A stretch of DNA of 18,608 bases from Bacteroides sp. (GTDB taxonomy: Bacteria; Bacteroidota; Bacteroidia; Bacteroidales; Bacteroidaceae), in NCBI RefSeq assembly GCF_030151085.1, contig NZ_JASLER010000087.1, positions 1 to 18,608 on the forward strand, in the 5' to 3' direction. Position numbers and translations under genes: made by a program. Within the stretch, counting starts at the first letter, position 1. The number at the start of each line of letters is the position of its first letter. Under the pieces are notes generated by a model. The model had not been told where the DNA came from. It was given only the letters and a program-made list of their open reading frames with translations, and ran no database searches. Positions 7,564-14,445 of this stretch are shown piece by piece.

Positions 7564-7621
7564 GTTAACGTAATGATAACATTGCCATAACTTACCAAGA
7601 TTTTTCATTCCCGTACCTTTG
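7564..7621 (+). promoter_or_regulatory. Promoter with three 11-bp-phased TWAAC repeats (site B)
   Basis: TACCTTTG (7614-7621) is a -7 element. TWAAC repeats end at 7569, 7580 and 7591, exactly 11 bp apart, and no -33 TTTG is seen. Apart from a compensating one-base shift in the spacer, the layout is the same as at 390-447: 50 bp from GTTAAC to the -7 box, and the same AGATTTTT and CTTTGCAAT blocks. The two sites are therefore probably bound by one regulator. Confidence 0.7.
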
Positions 7622-7664
7622 CAATATCAAGTTGAATGTGTGTATCACTAAACCCATAAAAATT

Positions 7665-8219
7665 ATGACTAATAAAGCGAATTTCTCTATCGTACAAAGC
7701 AAGAAAGGGACCGAAATAGTACTTTCAAGCAGAAAGTTAACCAAACAGTTCTGGATAGCTACTATTTTGATATTAATGATAGGAACAGCCTTGTTTCTGG
7801 TAATTCATGGAAAAGGAATACCCAATATATCCCTTACCGTACTCCTTCTGTCTTTAGTGGTAGGAACAGGGGTAAATCTATTCATTCATTATCTCTTTTT
7901 CGGATTGTTCTCACCCAAAGGCTTTCGTTCGGTTTCAGTTATCCGCCATAAAGGAGGAATCTATACCTGCCACTGCAATGCACCGATACGGATGTGGCAA
8001 TATAGGATTACCTGCCTAACTCCGGTCATTCTTTTGGGAATCTTACCTTTCCTGTATGGTATGGTAAATGGATATTTTCATATTACTGAACTCGGTTTGC
8101 TGATGTTCCTTACCGCTTTTGATGACGTCTATATCCTATGGCAACTACGCTCGTTCGAGAGGAATCTTTTCATCAACGACCACTACGAGGAAATACGTTT
8201 TCAGATCGATGGAAAGTAG
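7665..8219 (+). CDS. DUF3267 (zincin-like) membrane protein with decayed active site
   Basis: A 184-residue protein with four predicted membrane helices (about 29-48, 56-78, 113-132, 140-160). The arrangement follows DUF3267, a putative zincin membrane peptidase family: FFGLFSPKGFRSV after helix 2, the CHC-N-P segment (102-106), and Asp153/Asp154 in helix 4. Where active members have HExxH, this one has Asn71-Leu-Phe-Ile-His75, so the first metal-binding His and the catalytic Glu are missing. It is probably an inactive homologue. I chose the ATG at 7665 over a TTG at 7632, because the TTG lies only about 4 bp below the predicted transcription start. The gene overlaps the convergent kinase gene by 19 bp. 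Confidence 0.75.
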   Translation: MTNKANFSIVQSKKGTEIVLSSRKLTKQFWIATILILMIGTALFLVIHGKGIPNISLTVLLLSLVVGTGVNLFIHYLFFGLFSPKGFRSVSVIRHKGGIYTCHCNAPIRMWQYRITCLTPVILLGILPFLYGMVNGYFHITELGLLMFLTAFDDVYILWQLRSFERNLFINDHYEEIRFQIDGK

Positions 8220-10420
8220 AGTGTGAATTCACTGAAACGCCCTTCTTCACTCTCAACTTCTACCCGACCTTCATGTGCCAACATCACTTGCTGCACATAA
8301 TTCAGTCCCAGACCAAAACCCGTAGCACCTCCTTTACTGCTATGGGTAGCTGCTACAGATCGCTCAAAGCGATTGAAGATGAGTGGCTGGTCTTTCAAAG
8401 GAATGCCCAGCCCATTATCACAGACTTTAATCTTTGAAAAGCCTTTCTCTGACTCGCAGATGATATCAATCTTTACTTCGTCATGCGAATATTTAATCGC
8501 GTTATCCACCAGGTTACCAAGCACTTCACGCAGGCAGAAAGCATCGGCATAAACTGTTTCACAACGATGGTAAACAACATTGAAATCGACTTTCTTACCA
8601 GCCTTTAAAGAGGTTTTAGCAATCAAATCATTGAGCAATGAACGTATAACGACTTCTTCTTTATTCAATTGTAAATGCCCCTTATCCAATTGGGTTAACA
8701 CCAATACCCGATTGGAGAGTGTTAGAAGGTGCTCGCATTCGTCTGTCATTGCTTGCCTGTACTTCTCCTCTTTGTCTGGTTTATCAGAAAGTTTACCACT
8801 AGCCAGAATATGTGCACCCATTAGAATGGAACTTAATGGAGATTTCATATCGTGTATCATAGCATACGTAAAGTCTTTCTGAAACTGTCCTAACCTACGT
8901 TGCATCCGCAATACTTTTATCTGACCTAAGATACAGTCCAACATTACCAAAAACATCAATCCAAGAGGTAAGAACAGATACCAAACGGAACTGACAACAT
9001 AGCGATAGGGATTCTTCACAATTCCTTGTACACAAAGAGTACTATCCTCTCTCAAGGGAATGAACCGGGAAGAAATATCAGAATACTTTGCAGAAGTGTA
9101 GCCCATTTCCGAGAGTGTACTATCCAAGGAAGAGGTATACTGGCGAATACCACTGTTACAAGTCATTCCTAATGCCGTCAAGCGGGAGGAAAAAGCAGAA
9201 TCGAGGTATTGCATGGAAAAAGGAATATCAAATCCACTCTCATTAAATCCCTGTTGCATAATCAAAGCGGAACGAAGGCGATAATTCAGATCAATCGGAT
9301 TGTATATATGCAGCACGAACAAACGACGAATATTATATCTTGACGGCTCTTTAAAAAGAAATTTCCGTTGTTCTTTGGCAAAAGGTGAATCAATCTGTTC
9401 TTTACCTTCAACGGTATCATCTTCCGCTGTTTGTGAATAGAACAAAGGAAAACGATTATACAAAGCCTCATCATAAAAAGCAGCCTCAAAACAATCATTC
9501 ACTTGATAAGTGGTTTCCTCAAAAGCCGTGCGGTAAAGATAAACGAACCAAACTACCAACAATAGACAACTAGCAACCAAACCAATGATTGAAAATATCT
9601 TGTAGGAATGTTGCTTGCGGGTCTGTCTTAGCCGTTCACTCTCTTTAGCTCCTGTAAGGGTATGCTCTGTTGTTTCCAGTAAAGCCTTGCCTGAAACTTC
9701 AATATCTCCCCATTTCTTTTCAGGAATCTGCTTACATACCTCACCTATGGGCAGACGCATCTTCTCAGCCAGTAAATAAAAAGTAGAACGTTGCTCCTCT
9801 ATATCACTTTGCTGTTTGATAATGGAATCCATCTGTTTAGCCCAGCAATATACCAGAAAAGCAATCAACAGGAGAGTAGGTAGAAACAAGTATAGTATAT
9901 CCTTGACGAGTGGCATAAAAGGAGAAATAATAGTCGCTTCTATTGCTTCTCCTTTTTTCTCATTCAACCAAGCTTGCTCAGATATTACAGTTTTAAAGCG
10001 CCTATAGGGTGAATATTGACTATGATCTTCTACCGGATCAATCCACACTGTTCTATCTATATTCTTCCACTTCAGCTTCTTCTCCACCAATCTCGCCATT
10101 TCATCCAATGGGATGGTAACATGATATATATCCTCCAAAAAAGAAGCCGCCTGCTGATATTCCAAGAAAATCTCATCATCAAAATTTCTAGTACTATCTT
10201 GAGGAAGATATGTATAGAATGGGACTGTATAATCCGGAAATGGTAAATTATTAATCCGATTATCTACCGTTTCTATAAAAGCCAACCGAAAACATTCGTT
10301 CAACGCACGCTCCGCCTCTTTCTGATTGTTGTTATAAGCATATATCATACCGCCAACCTGCACTACGATTACCAACAACAAACCGACAATTGAAAGGATA
10401 TAGAGGGAACGAAGTCTCAT
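8201..10420 (-). CDS. Tandem-module sensor histidine kinase with degenerate first module
   Basis: A 739-residue membrane protein with four transmembrane helices (about 6-29, 172-193, 275-297, 477-499) and two periplasmic sensor regions. The second module (about 266-739) is a complete kinase like that at 1019-2362: H-box MIHDMKSP with His523, N-box NLVDNAIKYS (Asn640), G1 DNGLGIP (668-674), and G2 GFGLGLNY (701-708). The first module has its own sensor and a DHp-like stretch FYLLAEKMRLP (214-224) in which Glu219 stands where the His belongs, and it has no ATP-binding domain. The protein therefore appears to be a kinase duplicated head-to-tail, with the N-terminal copy kept as a sensor. No response regulator is adjacent. 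It is convergent with the DUF3267 gene and overlaps it by 19 bp. Confidence 0.9.
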   Translation of the reverse strand: MRLRSLYILSIVGLLLVIVVQVGGMIYAYNNNQKEAERALNECFRLAFIETVDNRINNLPFPDYTVPFYTYLPQDSTRNFDDEIFLEYQQAASFLEDIYHVTIPLDEMARLVEKKLKWKNIDRTVWIDPVEDHSQYSPYRRFKTVISEQAWLNEKKGEAIEATIISPFMPLVKDILYLFLPTLLLIAFLVYCWAKQMDSIIKQQSDIEEQRSTFYLLAEKMRLPIGEVCKQIPEKKWGDIEVSGKALLETTEHTLTGAKESERLRQTRKQHSYKIFSIIGLVASCLLLVVWFVYLYRTAFEETTYQVNDCFEAAFYDEALYNRFPLFYSQTAEDDTVEGKEQIDSPFAKEQRKFLFKEPSRYNIRRLFVLHIYNPIDLNYRLRSALIMQQGFNESGFDIPFSMQYLDSAFSSRLTALGMTCNSGIRQYTSSLDSTLSEMGYTSAKYSDISSRFIPLREDSTLCVQGIVKNPYRYVVSSVWYLFLPLGLMFLVMLDCILGQIKVLRMQRRLGQFQKDFTYAMIHDMKSPLSSILMGAHILASGKLSDKPDKEEKYRQAMTDECEHLLTLSNRVLVLTQLDKGHLQLNKEEVVIRSLLNDLIAKTSLKAGKKVDFNVVYHRCETVYADAFCLREVLGNLVDNAIKYSHDEVKIDIICESEKGFSKIKVCDNGLGIPLKDQPLIFNRFERSVAATHSSKGGATGFGLGLNYVQQVMLAHEGRVEVESEEGRFSEFTLYFPSI

Positions 10421-10439
10421 CTTGCTATTATTTTGAGGG

Positions 10440-10447
10440 CAAAGATA
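10440..10447 (-). promoter_or_regulatory. Probable -7 element of the second kinase gene
   Basis: On the minus strand TATCTTTG is a full TAnnTTTG match 19 bp before the ATG at 10420. No clear -33 TTTG is seen. It lies in the 62-bp gap after the outer-membrane operon, where no terminator hairpin is visible, so read-through into the kinase gene is also possible. Confidence 0.5.
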
Positions 10448-10482
10448 ACACTTTTCTTAGGAAAGCCAGCTTTAGATTACAC

Positions 10483-12117
10483 TCAATATGAATCGCCCAC
10501 CCTAAACTCACTTTGCATTTTCACTTCTTTACCATCATTCGATATTCCTTGCAAAACAACAGAATAGGTTCCATCTAAATCAGATGTATAAAAACTGATT
10601 GTATCTGAATCTGGAACAACTTCGGGATTCCAATAAAGCGTATGACGAAAGTCAGGAATTCGGGAGTTGATTTGTGCTTCTGTTTGATAGATAGGAGCTA
10701 TAAATGCAGGACGATTCTGTGGAAACTCATAAGAGAATAACTGCGAATTTTTATGCAGACGGATGTCAGGCATTGTGCCTTTGTGTGTTATAAACGAAAC
10801 AATGCCATCATATAGTTCTCCTCCAAAAGTGTATTTTCCGGCATATCTGTGTATATAGTGCACTAAACGGGCACTATAATCCAGTATGGCTTCATGATCT
10901 TCAACCGGAACTCCATCCAGCAATACCAATGCTTTTTGATTGCTGAACTGTTTGATATCCGGTTGCAGTATCCTGAGTATGTTTTTGCCTTCCAGTTTAC
11001 TTATACGCATTCCTGAAATAAACTCGGCAAATAATTCGCTTACTTTGCTAAAGCGGGTATATTCATCTAAATTGTAAGTTGATATAGGAACAAAATCATG
11101 CAATTGATATAATATACTTTGTTTATGAATAGAATCTACCGGCAAAATAGGATACAACTGTGCACCAAAACTACGCTCTATCAATGCCTCTTCTTGAATG
11201 GACAATCGGAGTTTAGGAAGTGTCTGCGCAACTATTCCGGCAAATGGAGAAACAAGCTCCAGTCTACAGGCACTTTCTTTTTCGGGCAGAGCAGTTAGTA
11301 CAATTTCTTGCATATCCGTTACTCCGGTTGTATAGAAAACATAGATGCTGTCGGATTGAAGTTGTCCGTCAAAAACACGGATATCCTTACCAATACAGGA
11401 TAATTGTGCATTTACCGAATTAGCTGTTTCACCTACCAACTTTCCTGTAACGATATGTCCTTCACATTCGGCAATAAAATGACGGTTTGGTCTATTGTTA
11501 TCATTATTTCTGTTATTACTCACTACTGGGAAACCAGATAGTTTGCAGTCTTTTCTTACTACAGATACACTCATCTCCTTTACATCAGCAGGTAGTTTCG
11601 GCAGTACCAAAGTTACTTTACTACGGTTGCCATAGATAGGCTTATCTGTCAGTAAACATGTCGATAATTCCGGCTGATTACTTGAAATTTTAGAGAGAGT
11701 ATCCGTTAAAAGCTTCACATCATCTTCTTCGTTTGCCTGAAAGGTATTCAACAATGCGATATATTTTTTAGGGAAACTACTTTCAATGCCATTTCTCATA
11801 TAACGAGTATAGACCGTCAGTTGATAAGCACCCGTATGCATTGTCTGAGGGAGCTTAATGTGTCCCCATCCATTCCCATTTTGGAGATTGATTTTGCCTT
11901 GTGCATATACCTGTTTTGTATCTCCTACTTCAATATACGCTACTTTACTCATCTTACTTTCCTGTAATAGTGAGTCTATCACACAAACCTTTATCCACAA
12001 ATATTCTCCTGCCAAGTAGCATTCTTTATCGGTATAGATTCTTATCGACTCAACAACCCGGGCATGCAGTCCTAATACTGTAACCCAAACAATTATAATA
12101 GTTATTATTCTTTTCAT
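10483..12117 (-). CDS. Secreted protein with A2M-like MG domain and TonB-plug-like segment
   Basis: A 544-residue protein with a signal peptide (about 1-19). Residues about 22-115 look like a macroglobulin (MG2-type) beta-sandwich: IRIYTDKECYLAGEYLWIKV and TGAYQLTVYTRYMRNG are the usual start and end motifs. Residues about 361-447 resemble a TonB receptor plug, with KALVLLDGVPVEDHEAIL followed by FGGELYDGIVSFITHKG, but no beta-barrel follows. Similar MG-plus-plug proteins without a barrel are common in Bacteroidota and their function is not established. It is the last gene of the operon, 12 bp after a DUF4249 gene. It probably works at the outer membrane or in the periplasm with the receptor; this is inferred. 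Confidence 0.75.
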   Translation of the reverse strand: MKRIITIIIVWVTVLGLHARVVESIRIYTDKECYLAGEYLWIKVCVIDSLLQESKMSKVAYIEVGDTKQVYAQGKINLQNGNGWGHIKLPQTMHTGAYQLTVYTRYMRNGIESSFPKKYIALLNTFQANEEDDVKLLTDTLSKISSNQPELSTCLLTDKPIYGNRSKVTLVLPKLPADVKEMSVSVVRKDCKLSGFPVVSNNRNNDNNRPNRHFIAECEGHIVTGKLVGETANSVNAQLSCIGKDIRVFDGQLQSDSIYVFYTTGVTDMQEIVLTALPEKESACRLELVSPFAGIVAQTLPKLRLSIQEEALIERSFGAQLYPILPVDSIHKQSILYQLHDFVPISTYNLDEYTRFSKVSELFAEFISGMRISKLEGKNILRILQPDIKQFSNQKALVLLDGVPVEDHEAILDYSARLVHYIHRYAGKYTFGGELYDGIVSFITHKGTMPDIRLHKNSQLFSYEFPQNRPAFIAPIYQTEAQINSRIPDFRHTLYWNPEVVPDSDTISFYTSDLDGTYSVVLQGISNDGKEVKMQSEFRVGDSY

Positions 12118-12129
12118 AATATCTTAGTA

Positions 12130-13257
12130 TTAATTGGTTTCTTCTGGCCAAAAATCAGGCTTTTCAAGAGAAGCACCTAAATATCGTACATCTGTACATC
12201 CCCTAGGTGCCCATTTCATAGGAGGGTCAGCAACAGCAATTGCATACCCCATCATATATAATTCATAGTATGAATAATTATGTGTATCAACATCATCGCA
12301 ATCATATGGATTTTCGTATTGTATATCATTGGTAGAAATAAAAATACGATATACCGCTACATTCATATTAACCCCTACATAGCCTATGACCTGTTTCTCA
12401 GAGTTACTACAACTTATATTAGTAGGTAATTGTGATGGTTGGGGAGTAAACAACCCTCCCATTTCCTCATTAAGTTTCACTTTGTCCTGATAATATTCAT
12501 ATTCTCCTACAGAGATTTTCCGTTGCTTCACCAATGTACTGTAATAATGGGAAACACGGTTATTGGTATGGTCAATAGAATACAGTTGTTTATCTTTTAA
12601 GTAATCGTCAATACTTAGCTCCGTAGTACCCACCATTATATCAGATGACTCATTATGACACCATCCCAGATAATATGGAGCTGTTTCATATTCAATTATT
12701 TTATCAATCGTTGGGTCATAAATGCTTGAAACTTTATACGCTGCTCTCACTTCCCAGTCTTCTTCATAGCTCCAAAGATAATATGCTGACCCCTTACTTT
12801 GAGTAGAAGCACGAATTTGGATTTCACCATATTCTTCCGGTTGTTCATAGGTGACATTATCTATCTCTTCTGTCTCTAATGGACGCTGAGGTTCCGAAGT
12901 ATAAGTATCTCCATTATAATCAATCTTCAGGCTATAACTGACATCTTTGTTTAAAGTTCCAATAGCAACCTGGTACTTTCCATTGCCTAAATAGACTCCG
13001 TCAAAGCAAGAATTATCGCTTCCTACTACACAGACTTCAGCATTTATCTGATTATAGTCCTGCGGAAAGCTTTCCATATTTAAAGAGAAACTGCGACTCA
13101 AACAGAAGACTACGATACTATCTGATACTATATTGCCCTCAACTATAAGTATATCCGAATTACTCTCCGGCAAATGTGTATTGAATTTCTCGACACAATT
13201 ACTTAAAGTAACCCAAAGTAAACACATCCAAATTCCTATGTTTATTTTGTTCTTCAT
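12130..13257 (-). CDS. DUF4249 family lipoprotein (intact copy)
   Basis: A 375-residue lipoprotein. The N-terminus MKNKINIGIWMCLLWVTLSNC ends in a lipobox with Cys21 as the lipidation site. The mature part fits DUF4249: an early beta-rich region with ILIVEGNIVSDSIVVFCLSR, then Y-E-QPEEYGEI, a central region, and a C-terminus ending in DVRYLGASLEKPDFWPE. DUF4249 lipoproteins are usually encoded next to TonB-dependent receptors with an N-terminal carboxypeptidase-like domain, as here, and are probably outer-membrane partners. It is a close paralogue of the neighbouring broken copy. Its leader contains a fossil of the receptor gene end (13266-13285), so this copy is the distal product of a tandem duplication. 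Confidence 0.87.
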   Translation of the reverse strand: MKNKINIGIWMCLLWVTLSNCVEKFNTHLPESNSDILIVEGNIVSDSIVVFCLSRSFSLNMESFPQDYNQINAEVCVVGSDNSCFDGVYLGNGKYQVAIGTLNKDVSYSLKIDYNGDTYTSEPQRPLETEEIDNVTYEQPEEYGEIQIRASTQSKGSAYYLWSYEEDWEVRAAYKVSSIYDPTIDKIIEYETAPYYLGWCHNESSDIMVGTTELSIDDYLKDKQLYSIDHTNNRVSHYYSTLVKQRKISVGEYEYYQDKVKLNEEMGGLFTPQPSQLPTNISCSNSEKQVIGYVGVNMNVAVYRIFISTNDIQYENPYDCDDVDTHNYSYYELYMMGYAIAVADPPMKWAPRGCTDVRYLGASLEKPDFWPEETN

Positions 13258-13265
13258 ATTTCTTT

Positions 13266-13285
13266 AGAATTTAATGTTTTATGTA
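13266..13285 (-). repeat. Remnant of the receptor gene 3' end (duplication scar)
   Basis: The 13 bases at 13266-13278 (AGAATTTAATGTT) are identical to 14448-14460, the last codons of the TonB receptor gene, and the match continues with few mismatches to about 13285. In both places the segment sits shortly before the ATG of a DUF4249 gene (9 bases in each case). This marks a tandem duplication whose unit began inside the receptor's final codons. Confidence 0.75.
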
Positions 13286-13292
13286 ATTGATA

Positions 13293-14439
13293 TTAATCGG
13301 TTTCATCCGGCCAAAAGGTAGGTTTATCAAGGGTGGCACCCAAATATCGAACATCTGAACATCTCCTGTCTGCCCAACGATATATTCCTGCTCTATCATC
13401 CCAATAAGCAATACAAAATCCCATCGAATATAATTCAAAGTATGAATGCTCTCTCGTAAAAAGTACTTCTAAAGGATTACAATCATTAGGATTTTCATAC
13501 TGTATATCGTTGTTGGAAATGAAAATACGATATTGCGTCACATTCATACTAACACCTACATAGCCTATTGTTTGTTTATCAAGATTATTGCAGGTGATAT
13601 TCGTAGGTAATTGTGATGGCTGGGGAGTAAACAGTCCTCCCATTTCCTCATTGATTTTCACTTTCTGTTGCAGATATTCATGCTCACCTACCGATATTCT
13701 CCGTTGTTTTATCAGCGTGCTATAATAACGAGAAACACGGTTATCAGTGTGATTGATAGGATATAGTCGTTTATCTTTCAGATGATTGCCCATATTTGAT
13801 TCTGTAGTACCCACTATAATACCAGATGACTCATTATGACACCATCCAAATTCGTATGTTACTGTATCATTAATAATTACTTCATCAGCTATTGGGTCAT
13901 AAGTATACAGATTCTTATAAACAGCTTTCACTTCCCAATCTTCTTCATAATTCCAGAGATAATATACATTACCTTTGCTTAGAGTAGATAGACGGATGTA
14001 AATGTCTCCATATTCTTCCGGTTGTTCGTAGGTTACATTTTCTATTTGCTCTGTCTCTAATGGATATTGGGGATCAGAAGTATAGGTATCTTTATCATAA
14101 ACTATTTTCAAGCTATAGCTAACACCTTTGCTTAATGTTCCAATTGTAACCTGATATCTCCCCTTGCCTAAAGGAATACCGTTGAAACATGAACCGTCAC
14201 CTCCTACCACACTAACCTCAGCATCTATCTGATTATAATCTTGGGGGAATGTCTCCATATTTAAGGAAAAGCTGTGGCTTAAACAAAAGACAACTGTACT
14301 ATCCGAAATACTTATTGCCTTCTACAATAAGTAAGCCTATATCACTTACAGGCAAATGTGCATTAAAGTTCTCCACACAATTACTTGTGGCGAAACATAG
14401 TAAACACATCAAAAATCCTATATTTATCATTCGCTTCAT
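13293..14439 (-). pseudogene. DUF4249 lipoprotein gene, frameshifted copy
   Basis: The natural start is the ATG at 14439, which gives MKRMINIGFLMCLLCFATSNC with a lipobox Cys21, but this frame stops at 14299-14301 after 46 codons (…LLIVEGNKYFG). From about 14310 on, the next frame continues the family sequence to the stop at 13293 (DSTVVFCLSHSFSLNMETFPQ and so on, ending in DVRYLGATLDKPTFWPDETD). Comparison with the intact copy shows one extra base near 14305-14315 (AATAAGTATT against AATAGTA). Removing it restores a 381-residue protein. As written, the signal peptide is cut off from the mature domain, and the open frame from 14258 would lack export. It may be a true pseudogene or a sequencing error. 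Confidence 0.85.
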
Positions 14440-14445
14440 ACTTCA

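Noticed and set aside
7632..7664. TTG start upstream of the DUF3267 gene
   Set aside because: It would start almost at the predicted transcription start and adds 11 residues not expected for the family; the ATG at 7665 has an A-rich leader.
13293..14258. Taking the ATG at 14258 as a true start of a 321-residue protein
   Set aside because: It aligns with an internal Met of the paralogue, and the lipoprotein signal is found upstream in another frame, so the frameshift explains it better.
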